Assembly (NCBI GenBank): GCA_028565635.1
Contig: JAOXYB010067301.1
Location: 1 to 10,147 of the forward strand
Length of the DNA stretch: 10,147 nucleotides
Source of the DNA: Phoronis ovalis
Lineage: Eukaryota > Phoronida > Phoronidae
Direction: 5' to 3'
Shown here: in pieces, positions 1 through 7,691 of the stretch
Layout of the letters: each line of letters opens with the position of its first letter
How positions within the stretch are numbered: position 1 is the first letter of the stretch
Program-made: the position numbers and the translations under genes
The notes under the pieces: generated by a model
What the model was told of the DNA's origin: nothing
Database searches by the model: none
Seen by the model: only the letters and a program-made list of their open reading frames with translations

Positions 1-123
1 TGACATAGATGGCTTTACAACTAAAGAAACTATATCATATGATGGGCATCTGTCTGCACCAGCAGACCTCTTGTTTAGTATTAGAGAAATTAAGGATGAA
101 AACATTTTTTATTATAATTGTAT

Positions 124-261
124 GAAAATTGAAATTAAATAGGAATGCCTCGTGGGAGTGACTATAATTCAAAGTGACTATATGTATGTTTCATTCCATG
201 GACCTCATTTTCAGCTAAATTTTTACCATGTAGAAAACTGAAATTAAATAGGAATACCTCG
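124..261. repeat. Pair of 29-bp imperfect direct repeats
   Basis: Positions 124-152 and 233-261 match at 27 of 29 bases (shared core GAAATTAAATAGGAAT), 109 bp apart. The intervening 80 bp contain no recognisable gene. They could be flanks or internal units of a decayed repeat, because the second copy directly precedes the TTTACCATG units. Confidence 0.6.
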
Positions 262-375
262 AGTTTTACCATGGGATATGGTTTTTTCAAAATAAATTTA
301 CCATGGGATTATATACTTTTTTTGAAAGCAATTTGTACCAGAATTATGGATTTTCTTGTACACCCCAGTACCGGA
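200..375 (-). repeat. Degenerate inverted relative of the element at 1210-1563
   Basis: TTTACCATG units occur at 222-230, 265-273 and 297-305. The stretch 265-287 matches the reverse complement of 1238-1260 at 20 of 23 bases. The right side carries CCCCAGTACC (363-372), resembling the reverse complement of the left end of the 1210 element (GGGGGTACTGG). It is therefore probably an old fragment of that family in the opposite orientation. The left boundary cannot be placed. Confidence 0.4.
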
Positions 376-684
376 AATTCCTGTACTACCAAATATCAAA
401 CTAATGAAAATTTTACTAAATACCATAATGCAATAATATCTTTGCTTAACCATGTCATAATTCATGCAATGTCATCTGTAGATAAATACTACACACTATA
501 TGTTTTTTTTATTTTCAATAATTATTTACAAAACAAATCAAATGACATCACACGGAACCTCAAAATTTACATTTAAAGCAGCTTACCTATAGGGTTATGG
601 ACTTGTTGTTACAAAGTCTTTGAAGAAATTAGCTGATACAATATGTGATGTGCTTCATGAAGCTTGTCTTTGTTTTTAAAACAG

Positions 685-782
685 AATTCGTGATTTAGTA
701 CAGTCAGATGCTGATGATTACCGCTGTGAAGCAGTGAACCAAGGTGGAAGGGGACATGGTGTATTCACCCTACGTATGAAGG
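685..782 (+). CDS. Exon 1: C-terminal half of Ig domain 1
   Basis: This exon encodes strands E to G of an Ig domain. It has an I-R-D-L-V start, then S-D-A-D-D-Y-R-C with the second disulfide cysteine, then A-V-N-Q-G-G and a final beta strand ending T-L-R-M-K. The acceptor is TTTTTAAAACAG and the donor GGgtatgt. It starts with one base completing a split codon (phase 2) and ends with one base of the next codon (phase 1), the same pattern as exon 3. The first half of this domain, with its first cysteine and tryptophan, is not found upstream in the window. The Asp where most members have Gly (D-A-D-D-Y rather than D-A-G-x-Y) is a mild deviation. Confidence 0.8.
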
Positions 783-1605
783 GTATGTTTTCTATCACAA
801 CCGCTTTTATTTTTTAGCTTTAGTAACTTAATTATATTGTTTCTGGGTTTGGCTTAATTTAGATACATTTTAGTCCAAAGTTACTGCTCAAATTTTTTAT
901 ATCTAAACAAAGTGAGTGGATGATTTTTTTTAAATCAACTGATTTATTTATTATTACATAAAATTTTTATTAATGTATTTTTATGTGCCAGTTTGAACTT
1001 CTCATATTGTTCTGATCTACTTGAAATGTACAAACAAGGCTCGTTATGCTGGTAAAAAAAAGTATCACTAGCAACTGTAGCAGCTAAATTGTTAATGTGT
1101 TGTAGTTTTATTATGTTACTATGCACTGAACAGTTTACTTAATGAGATGAACAGGTTTTCTCATTTGAAACATCACCAGACTTGCAAATCATGCTTAAGT
1201 ATATAGCTAGGGGGTACTGGAATGTGTGGCCCAGGATAAAAAACCAGACCCTATGGTAAATAAATATAAACCAAAAATATATTCTGTGGTAAATGAAAAA
1301 ACACAGAAAATATACCATGTTGTAAATTTCCCTTCCTAAATATATATCCTGTTCTAAATAAATATGTGAACATTTACCCACCTTAATTTTCCATAGCTGT
1401 TGTAAAGGCATTTTCCAGGAAATACACCCTCTGATAACTGATTATTTTTTGAAAATATAGCTTATGGTAAATGAGGCTCTACAAAGCATACCTTACGGTA
1501 AATGTGGGAGCTGAAAAAAGGGCCCTATTGGTGACAAGACTATTAATAACAGTACCCACCCCCTGGAGTGTACAACAGAACTGTTATTTGATTTTTGATT
1601 TTCAG
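783..1605 (+). other. Intron 1 (phase 1)
   Basis: The intron has a GTATGT donor and a TTTGATTTTCAG acceptor. Its right half is occupied by the inverted-repeat element at 1210-1563. The left half (783-1209) is AT-rich with no gene or recognisable repeat; minus-strand open frames there show no domain and are taken as chance. Confidence 0.75.
1210..1563. mobile_element. Non-autonomous element with GGGGGTACTG-type ends and ~32-bp internal units
   Basis: The left end is GGGGGTACTGG (1210-1220). The right end is CAGTACCCACCCCC (1550-1563), whose reverse complement is GGGGGTGGGTACTG, so the ends are imperfect inverted repeats. Inside, the motif TATGGTAAAT recurs in degraded form at about 1252, 1285, 1317, 1351, 1398, 1463 and 1494, spaced mostly 31-34 bp or a multiple. 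There is no coding capacity. It resembles the element at 4511-4898 in termini and periodicity but not in motif. No clear target-site duplication was seen. Confidence 0.6.
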
Positions 1606-1768
1606 TTGAGGCACCCACTGTAATTCAACCTACTATTGACGCAATCATTCCTGGCACTGATGTTACTCTTGAATGTAGTTCTGCTGTAGATGGATCAAGG
1701 ATAGAATGGTCCAAAGAAGGAGGTAGTTTACCACCAGGAAGACATACTATTAGGGGTGGAACACTCAC
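1606..1768 (+). CDS. Exon 2: N-terminal half of Ig domain 2
   Basis: The exon starts in phase 1 after TTTTCAG and ends in phase 2 at ACgtatgt. It encodes the A' to D strands of an I-set-like domain. It opens E-A-P-T-V-I-Q-P, then V-T-L-E-C-S-S with the first cysteine, I-E-W-S-K-E-G-G with the core tryptophan, and L-P-P-G-R-H-T-I-R-G-G-T-L. The G-G-x-L-P-P pattern followed by R-G-G-T-L recalls perlecan-type Ig repeats, a family resemblance only. Joining with exon 3 regenerates a Thr codon (AC+C) and gives the classic T-L-T-I-R-S-V strand, which supports both splice borders. Confidence 0.88.
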
Positions 1769-2089
1769 GTATGTACAGATTTTTAAAAATAAATAATTCA
1801 ATAGTTTGTATAAAATAAATAAAAAGTTAACAATGTGTTGGCCTTATCATAACGATATCTGTTGCAGCATTTCTGACATGGCCATTGTGCATAAAAACGT
1901 ATTGCTTAGTCTTTTCATGATACAATCTTTAAGTTCTTCTTTAGACTAGAGAACCTTTTTTGAGGAGGAGTAGTAACACAATTTCAAGATGATGAGTAGA
2001 TATAAGAAATATAAGTCAGATATAGTTATACTTTCTCTCTCTAGATCTAGCTATATTGCTTGCAACATGATATTTAATCTCTGTTGCAG
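1769..2089 (+). other. Intron 2 (phase 2, inside Ig domain 2)
   Basis: This 321-bp intron has a GTATGT donor and a TCTCTGTTGCAG acceptor. It interrupts the domain just before the E strand. No repeat or gene was recognised in it. Confidence 0.8.
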
Positions 2090-2193
2090 CATAAGAAGTG
2101 TACAGGCCTCTGATGCTGGAACTTATTCTTGTCGTGCATATGACTCCGATGGCAACCCTAGCCCACCTACATTAGTTACCATTACAATTACTG
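2090..2193 (+). CDS. Exon 3: C-terminal half of Ig domain 2
   Basis: The exon starts in phase 2 and ends in phase 1 (TGgtatgt). It encodes I-R-S-V-Q-A-S-D-A-G-T-Y-S-C with the second cysteine of Ig-2, then R-A-Y-D-S-D-G-N-P-S-P-P and a closing T-I-T-I-T strand. It is clearly the same exon type as exon 1 (I-R-D-L-V-Q-S-D-A-D-D-Y-R-C). An open frame with an ATG at 1989 runs through the intron into this exon; that ATG is intronic and not a start. Exons 2 and 3 together add 267 bases, a multiple of three. Confidence 0.88.
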
Positions 2194-2337
2194 GTATGTA
2201 CATGACTTGTATGTAATTGTTAAAGATTTCTTTAAACTCAAATGAAAATGACTAGAGTACTAGGTATTTAAAATTATTATTATATCGGTATAAATATAGG
2301 ACAGCATATAACTGGATAGACAGGGAGTATGTTCAAT

Positions 2338-2374
2338 ATAGGATATATAAAACTTAGAGTTTTATATATCCTAG
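2338..2374. mobile_element. Tiny palindromic insertion A (37 bp) with 7-bp target duplication
   Basis: The element is an almost perfect hairpin: 15-bp arms (2340-2354 and 2358-2372) around a 3-bp centre. It is flanked by identical 7-bp direct repeats GTTCAAT at 2331-2337 and 2375-2381. Removing the element plus one repeat leaves GTATGTTCAATTGATG, which resembles the uninterrupted paralogous site near 5070 (GTATGTATTCATGATTTT). It has no coding capacity. Confidence 0.75.
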
Positions 2375-2399
2375 GTTCAATTGATGATTTTTATTCCCA

Positions 2400-2640
2400 T
2401 CGCATGTAATGCATGGGCATGTAGTAATAGACATTGTGCTAGTCATCATTGAGTATATTGTATAGATGATATAAAGGTAGATTTATGAAAAGTGGATCCT
2501 AGGATATGTTTTATATATCCTAGGATATGTTTTATATATCCTAGCTAGGTGGATCAAATGCTAAATTGAAACTTCGATAATTTTTCACAATCTTTCTCCG
2601 TACGTTTGGACTAGCTAGCAGACTTCTTGTTTAAGATGTA
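2400..2640. repeat. Fragment of the intron-6 repeat family
   Basis: CATCGCATGTAAT (2399-2411) resembles CATCGTATGTAAC at 5375-5387. The stretch GAAAAGTGGATC..., continuing after the palindromic insertion as GATCAAATG and then TTTTTCACAATCT (about 2581-2593), matches the repeat unit at 5662-5708. This fragment is missing at the matching place in the paralogous intron, so it inserted here separately or was lost there. Confidence 0.55.
2499..2548. mobile_element. Tiny palindromic insertion B (50 bp) with internal 21-bp tandem copy and 7-bp target duplication
   Basis: A 21-bp unit (core CTAGGATATG, then TTTATATATC) is present twice, at 2499-2519 and 2520-2540, followed by CTAGCTAG. Each unit is itself an imperfect palindrome with the same TAGGATAT / ATATCCTA ends as insertions A and C. 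Identical 7-bp repeats GTGGATC lie at 2492-2498 and 2549-2555. Removing it restores AAGTGGATCAAA, which occurs uninterrupted at 5951-5962 in a related repeat unit. Confidence 0.75.
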
Positions 2641-2693
2641 ATTTGTTAAATATCAATTAAAGAAGTTAAAATAAAGATAACTTTAAATTAAAC

Positions 2694-2732
2694 GTAGGAT
2701 ATATAAAACTCTAAGAGTTTTATATATCCTAG
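2694..2732. mobile_element. Tiny palindromic insertion C (39 bp) with 7-bp target duplication
   Basis: This is a perfect hairpin with 18-bp arms (2695-2712 and 2714-2731) around a single central base. It is flanked by identical ATTAAAC at 2687-2693 and 2733-2739. It lies only 32 bp before exon 4. The paralogous intron before exon 6 lacks it and reads AAATTAGCTATATTCTACATT at the matching place. Confidence 0.8.
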
Positions 2733-2764
2733 ATTAAACTATATATTGTAACATTATTTTGTAG

Positions 2765-2857
2765 CCTATGTTAATCCTGTTATACGGCCGACTTTTCCTT
2801 CTGAGAAACAAATATTTGTTGGTGAACAGGATATTAAGTTTGTTTGTGCTGCAGTTG
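2765..2857 (+). CDS. Exon 4: N-terminal strands of Ig domain 3
   Basis: This is a short phase 1-1 exon between TTTTGTAG and the donor TGgtgagt. It encodes Y-V-N-P-V-I-R-P-T-F-P, then E-K-Q-I-F-V-G-E and F-V-C-A-A-V, with the first disulfide cysteine. It is the paralogue of exon 6, with about two thirds of residues the same. Unlike exon 2, the intron falls directly after the B strand, before the tryptophan. An open frame from 2768 reads this region in another frame and continues into the intron; it is discarded. Confidence 0.87.
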
Positions 2858-3979
2858 GTGAGTAGTGTTCCAAATGTAAGAGAGTATTTAGTTCAATTCC
2901 TGATTAAGGTTTTCCTCATTATGGTTTATTTATATTTCTGGGATAATGGCTACTCTTTAAAACTGAAAGGACAGCCTGTTTCATTTTGTAAATTAGCCAA
3001 ATGTACAAACTTAAAAGTTGGTCAAATGCATGTATTCTTCAGTTTATCTATTTAGAAGTTTTGTACAAAACTGTTTGCGTATCTGTACCATTATTTTCAA
3101 AATGCTATGTTTGGGTGAATATTATAACTCAAATGTATGATATATTTAGCAAGAAAAAATATGAATAGTATATAAAACTTGAACATCCATTCAATGTGTC
3201 TTGTACACCGTATGATTTATCAGAGTTGCAATTTATTATTGTTAGTATTTGAAAACCATGAATTTCAGAATAATAAAGCATAATTACATATATCATAGTA
3301 TTTAGCAATAAATACATGTGTGTCAGGTATGATAATGATACATGCATGTGCACGTCAAAGTTGTGCGCTTTTCTTTAAATTACGGTTATAGCAACAAAAA
3401 TGTTATTTATTATATATTTCATTAGCCATACATTTACAGAAATGATAGCACGGACAATTATTTGTTAAATCATTAAAAATCGTTTTTTCAAATTGAAAAA
3501 AAATTATAAGTAATAAATTTTCTCAATTTTGTCTTCATAGCAAAGCAAAAATAATAATATTACTCTATTATAGCTTTTAAAAATGAGAAAATATCTTATT
3601 CTATTTGTTAAAATTTATTAATCCAATAAATTTTTAAATTAAAAAAAATTAAGCAGTTTTGTGTTCATTAAAATATAGAGTGACCCATGAGCCCCAAGGG
3701 TAACATTTTTATTTTGCTTGTACATAATGATATTGATTTTCTAAATTCGCTTGCATCTGGTGCTGCTGTTTACAAGCTGCTATAAAGACCGTGACTACTG
3801 TATGCTACAAATTCAATGCTGAAAGAGTTTCTAGCACATTCTGAATATACCACAATAGACCATGGTTTATTTATCCTTATAGATACCATACTGGAGATGA
3901 ACAGGTGCAGATGGATAGTAGATTATGAGCTTTGTTGTAATTATGTTTTAATATGTAAATCTGGTTTTCATTTGAATAG
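2858..3979 (+). other. Intron 4 (phase 1, inside Ig domain 3)
   Basis: The intron has a GTGAGT donor and a TTTGAATAG acceptor with a weak pyrimidine tract; the same acceptor is conserved before exon 7. Its ends align with intron 6. The middle (about 2945-3700) is very AT-rich sequence without counterpart in intron 6 and includes a 19-bp palindrome at 3483-3501 (TTTTTTCAA / TTGAAAAAA). No gene was recognised; open frames at 3129-3353 and 3816 onward are judged chance or read-through into exon 5. Confidence 0.75.
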
Positions 3980-4171
3980 GCACTCCTACTCCCAAAATTA
4001 CTTGGGAACGAGTTGGGGGTCGTATGCCATTTGGGGTGACTGTACAGGACAATACATTACTAATACGAACTGCACGGGAAAGGCATGCAGGGCGGTATAG
4101 ATGTACTGCCACGAATGAAGATGGCAATTACGGTGGCACGGATGTCAGAGAGATTAATTTGATAGTTGATG
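3980..4171 (+). CDS. Exon 5: C-terminal part of Ig domain 3
   Basis: This phase 1-1 exon of 192 bases runs from TTGAATAG to TGgtaagt. It encodes T-P-T-P-K-I-T-W-E-R with the core tryptophan, G-G-R-M-P-F-G-V-T, a L-L-I strand, R-H-A-G-R-Y-R-C with the second cysteine, T-A-T-N-E-D-G and a closing I-N-L-I-V strand. It is the paralogue of exon 7, with about 70% of residues the same by eye; exon 5 is two codons longer in the F-G loop region (N-Y-G-G). The His in H-A-G replaces the usual Asp of D-A-G-x-Y-x-C in both copies. An ATG at 4024 within it is internal. Confidence 0.9.
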
Positions 4172-5164
4172 GTAAGTTGAATGTTTTTAAAAAACTTTTT
4201 TTGTGAAAGTCAGTTGATAGCGCAAAACAAGCAATATGTGCAATATGGTGTTGCGGGCAAGAAAACGCATGATAGTATATAGGAAGGTGACACAGCAGCC
4301 ATTGATGTCAATCTGAATGCTAAACTGTGAGACAATTTATAGGCAGGGCATTGGAACATTATACTTTATCATGGTGCCTATTAAAATGTTAATTTGTAGG
4401 CTAGGGCCTTGACCTTGTGTGTCATCCTGTTATTTTACAAAATGTAAGTTTTCTGGAATGTGACTATGAATTCCAATTTTCAAGTTGTGCTCTAGGTGGA
4501 GGAGAGGGTAGGCCGGGGGGGTACTCAGGTTATTTTTTGGTGGGTGTGTGCAGCCGAGTTGAAAATTTTGGATTTGGATTGTCTACTTTTTACTGTATTT
4601 TTTTGGATTGCTAACGTAACGATGTTCAAAAATTTGGATTGCTACCCACTGCTTACAACAAATAATTTGGATTAATTTTAGGTACTTTGTATCCATAATT
4701 CCATAAATAAATTTTGGAATTTGGTTTGTATCAGTCAATTTGCGTAAAAATGGATTGCTATACTCAAATATTTTAAAATTTTGGATTGCTACCCTGATAT
4801 TTCAAAAAAATTGGATTGAGTTTGCTACCACAAGCTAAAATTTTGGATTGGGTTCCGCGGCACATCCCCGTAGTCAAAAACCTTGAGTACCCCCCCGGAG
4901 GGTAAGATGGTAATTACTATGCCAGTACCACCAGTTCTGGCTTCCACTCCTGTCTTCAGCTGGAGGCTAGGAAGACCACCACTAAGTGGACCACTTTATT
5001 TGAAGTCTATACTACAGGCCACAGGGTAATATAAATGTAGGACAGCATATAACTGGATAGAGATAGTAGTATGTATTCATGATTTTTTAGATATTACCTT
5101 GTTAAATATCTAAGTGTAAAATAAAGATCTAGGTAAATTAGCTATATTCTACATTATTTTCTAG
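4172..5164 (+). other. Intron 5 (phase 1), between Ig-3 and Ig-4
   Basis: The intron has a GTAAGT donor and an ATTTTCTAG acceptor. Its first 220 bp match the start of intron 7 and its last 135 bp match intron 3, as expected for the junction of a tandem duplication. The centre holds the 388-bp element. A potential imperfect hairpin lies at 4944-4989 (CCACT and GTCTTC pairing with GAAGAC and AGTGG). No gene was seen. Confidence 0.75.
4511..4898. mobile_element. 388-bp non-autonomous element with CCGGGGGGGTACTCA inverted ends
   Basis: The left terminus is GGCCGGGGGGGTACTCAGG (from 4511). The right terminus ends GAGTACCCCCCCGG (4885-4898), so at least 14 bp are perfectly inverted. AGGGTA flanks it directly on both sides (4505-4510 and 4899-4904), a candidate 6-bp target duplication. 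Inside, TTTTGGATTGCTA recurs in degraded form at about 4601, 4633, 4666, 4712, 4750, 4779, 4811 and 4841, a period near 32 bp. No protein is encoded; an open frame at 4417-4614 crosses the left end and is meaningless. It resembles a MITE, but its superfamily is not identifiable from the sequence. Confidence 0.75.
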
Positions 5165-5254
5165 CCTATGTCACTCCTGTTATACAGCCAACCTTTCCTC
5201 CTGAGAAACAAATATATGTTGGTGATCTGGAAGAAATTGTTTGTACTGCAACTG
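5165..5254 (+). CDS. Exon 6: N-terminal strands of Ig domain 4
   Basis: This phase 1-1 exon runs from TTTTCTAG to TGgtgagt. It encodes Y-V-T-P-V-I-Q-P-T-F-P-P, E-K-Q-I-Y-V-G-D and E-I-V-C-T-A-T, with the first disulfide cysteine. It is the duplicate of exon 4, one codon shorter just before the cysteine. Joined to exon 7 it gives the C-T-A-T-G-T-P-A-P transition usual between B and C strands of I-set domains. Confidence 0.88.
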
Positions 5255-7691
5255 GTGAGTATATAGTGTCCTAAATGTTAGAGAGTAGTACGTTGGCTCA
5301 ATTCTTGAATAATAATGCTTTCATCATAATAGTTTATATACCACATGGGTATATAGTTGGAGACTGTGCGTTGTCATCGTATGTAACACTTTTGTTTATA
5401 TCATAATAACAGCTTCTAATCAGTTCTCATCAGATCAGCTTCATATTTAGTACAGGCTAATTATTGGGCAAACTACATGTCTGATATGATTTTGACATGG
5501 ACCAGTATATATGGCCTACTGATGGCCATGTTTGTTTCCAAGACAGTGAAATGGTATGTCTATAGCTAGAAACAAAGCATTTACTGGGCAATTCAAAGGT
5601 GAATTTAAGAAATGCAGGGTGGGCGGGTGTTATAGGATAGGTGATATTTTGGAATGACCTGGAAAAGTGGGTCAAATAGCATTCCGAAACTTACAATTTT
5701 TTCACAATCTGTTTTTTCCCCATATCTTGAAAACTCTGATATGCAGATTGAAGCAAAATATAGGTCAAAATATGGGTCAATGCTGAGTTTGACCTGGATC
5801 ACTTCCAATATGGCCTTGTTTTTCCCGATATGACATGTCAATAGCTTGAAAGTTGAAGTATCAAATACCTGTACAATTCAAAGATGGATTTGTGAAGATC
5901 ATAGGTTGGCACTTGTTATAAGCTAGATGGTATTTTAGAATGACCTTGTAAAGTGGATCAAACACCAATGAATCCAAAACTTCCACATTTTTTTGCAATC
6001 TTTCCTTTTTTCATTTAGCATGGATCCGAAGATAAATTGCCTCTGAAATAACCTTCATAATACGAATATAGTTGAAAATACGATTGTTGCCTGAACAATT
6101 CGAAGATGAATTTATAAAATGTATAGGTGGGCGGGTGTTATAGACTTTGTGGTATTTTAGAATGATCTTGCAAAGTGAGTCACATGACGATCCGAAACTT
6201 CAACATTTTTTCATAACGGTGACTCTGTTTTGGCCATATCCTGAAAACTATGATAGGTAGAGTGATCAGTTTCAATCGGAAGGTAAATAGCAGCCAAAAT
6301 ACATATTAACCTGGATCACTTTCAATAAGCCTGACTAGCAGCAGAGTTTCTTGAGATGGTACATCTATAGTCATAAAGACGAAGTGTTGCTTGTAAGATT
6401 TGATAGCTGGATTAATGAAAGTCACTTATGGACAGGTATTATAGACTAGGTGGTATTTTAGAATGACCTTGAAAAGTGTGTCAATTGTAGATCCGAAACT
6501 TTTTTCGCAACATTTTTTCATGATCTTCTCATTTATTTAGCATGGGAGGTTGATTGAATCTGAACCACCTTCATCGCACATCTATAACCGGAAGATAAAG
6601 CATTGCCTAGATGAGGCAGGTGGGAATGTGTTTTAAGCTGGATGGTATTTTAAAATGATCAAGAAATTGGCCAGGTCAAAGAGCAAATAATCTGAAATTT
6701 TGGCATGTTTTTGCCCATGTCTTCAAAATTCTGATTTTACTTTTTACTTGCAATATGGCTGACTGGTGGCCAAATTTGTTCCTGAGATGGTATGTCTATA
6801 GCCAGAAAGATGAAACACTTACCAAGATGATTTAAATGAAAGCCATAGGTTGGTGGATGTAAAAGACTAGGTGGTGTTTTAAAATCACCTTTAAAGGTGA
6901 GTCAAATCCCCATCTGCATGATACTATGTAAAGAAATCTTTCAAGGTGAAGGTAACAGATGGCAAAGTACTTTTGACCTGGATTACTTCCAATATGGCCA
7001 ACATGCAGTCATGTTTGTTACCCAGATGATATGTTGTTGGCGAAAGACATAGCATAGCCTGGACAGTGAGTTTGGATTTATGCAGGTCATAGGTTGGCAG
7101 GTGTTAGAATCACCATGAAAAGTTTGTTAAATGATCAGAAAGTTTGACATTCCTTCAGTCTTTCCACATACATTTAGCATGGGAGCTTGATTACCTGTGA
7201 ACTAACCTGCATGATACGTCTACAGAATAACAAAGGACAATTCATAGTTATAATGGCCATAAGTGGGCAGGTATTAGGGTAACTTGTTGAAAAGTAGGTG
7301 ATAATAGCTTTAGTTTTCATATTTCGGTGCAATACCCAGAAAAAGGGTTCGAATAGCAGGAAACAGGTGGGCGAGTGCGAATGGAAGGTTTGAGTCTATG
7401 CTGGGAAGGTAGGCCTGATAGATAGAGATCACTTTAAAACGTAAGGAAACTCCTTCACTGCGATGCGCATCTGTCTGCAAGACTTAACATAAGTAATTTA
7501 TTTTCAAACACCTGTTCTGGTGCTATATACTGTCTACAAGCTGCTGAATGGTACTGAAATGGCTACTGTACATTCCCAGCTGAGAGTTTCATGCAAATTA
7601 TATTCTGAATATACTACTAAATTTCATGGTATATTCTTATAACTTTGTTATAATATCTTGTAATGTGTAAATTTGGTTTTCATTTGAATAG
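5255..7691 (+). other. Intron 6 (phase 1, inside Ig domain 4)
   Basis: The intron has a GTGAGT donor and a TTTGAATAG acceptor. About 90 bp at the left and 200 bp at the right align with intron 4. The remaining 2.1 kb is the degenerate tandem array described separately. Minus-strand open frames at 5457-5841 fall inside the array and show no domain. Confidence 0.75.
5347..7440 (+). repeat. Degenerate tandem array, units about 170-300 bp
   Basis: Landmarks recur in order. The first is TGGGCGGGTGTTATAG-like, then GGTATTTTAGAATGACCTTG, then AAAAGTGxGTCAAAT, GAAACTT and TTTTTTCACAATCT, then CACTTCCAATATGGCC, then GAGATGGTATGTCTATAG. The GTCAAA landmark falls near 5671, 5957, 6179, 6481, 6675, 6901, 7127 and weakly 7294, so roughly eight diverged units. 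The first unit opens with GGGTATATAG (5347) and CATCGTATGTAAC. No coding potential was seen. Diverged arrays of this kind are common in invertebrate introns; the family is not named here. Confidence 0.65.

Larger units (their letters stand above)
1..684. other. Upstream non-coding stretch (probably intron)
   Basis: No exon can be supported here. Exon 1 begins in phase 2 in the middle of an Ig domain, so the first half of that domain must lie further left, and this stretch is probably intron. It holds a 29-bp imperfect direct repeat (124-152 and 233-261) and a degenerate repeat with TTTACCATGGGAT-type units (about 200-375). An open frame from 2 to 139, stopped by TAG at 140-142, has a faint Ig-like ending (L-F-S-I-R-E-I-x-D, then Y-Y-N-C). 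It lacks a splice donor and is not called an exon. The open frame at 271-576 overlaps the repeat, is rich in Asn, Lys and Ile, and shows no domain. Confidence 0.5.
2194..2764 (+). other. Intron 3 (phase 1), rich in insertions
   Basis: The intron has a GTATGT donor and a TTATTTTGTAG acceptor. From about 2288 it aligns by eye with intron 5 near 5030, where both share AGGACAGCATATAACTGGAT. It also aligns again just before the acceptor. The middle (about 2338-2640) is absent from the paralogous intron. That segment contains three palindromic insertions and a fragment of the degenerate repeat that fills intron 6. Confidence 0.75.
2288..4395 (+). repeat. Tandem duplication, copy 1 (Ig-3 exons plus introns)
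   Basis: Exons 4 and 5 and the surrounding intron sequence match copy 2 (about 5030-8030). Intronic matches include AGGACAGCATATAACTGGAT (2299-2318 against 5039-5058), AAATGT.AGAGAGTA just after exons 4 and 6, GCTG.TTACAAGCTGCT / CT.TACAAGCTGCT before exons 5 and 7, and CAATATGG / CAATGTGG after them. Boundaries are approximate because the edges are diverged. Confidence 0.8.

Noticed and set aside
271-576. 101-codon + strand open frame
   Set aside because: It begins inside a degenerate repeat, has AT-driven composition (Asn, Lys, Ile, Tyr) and shows no domain; chance opening in AT-rich intron.
2499-2540. Two 21-bp direct repeats resembling a minimal CRISPR or satellite
   Set aside because: There are no spacers, the setting is eukaryotic intron, and the copies are abutting and part of the palindromic insertion.
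3483-3501. Palindrome TTTTTTCAA-A-TTGAAAAAA
   Set aside because: It sits in very AT-rich sequence where such palindromes are expected by chance, and no flanking direct repeat was seen, unlike the intron 3 hairpins.
4417-4614. 65-codon open frame with a Gly-rich stretch
   Set aside because: The Gly run is simply the G-rich terminus of the inverted-repeat element.
4944-4989. Imperfect hairpin that might suggest a structured RNA
   Set aside because: The stems are short (5 and 6 bp), unequally spaced, and have no second copy or conservation evidence in the window.
5457-5841. Minus strand open frames in intron 6
   Set aside because: They lie within the degenerate tandem array, and no recognisable protein family appears.
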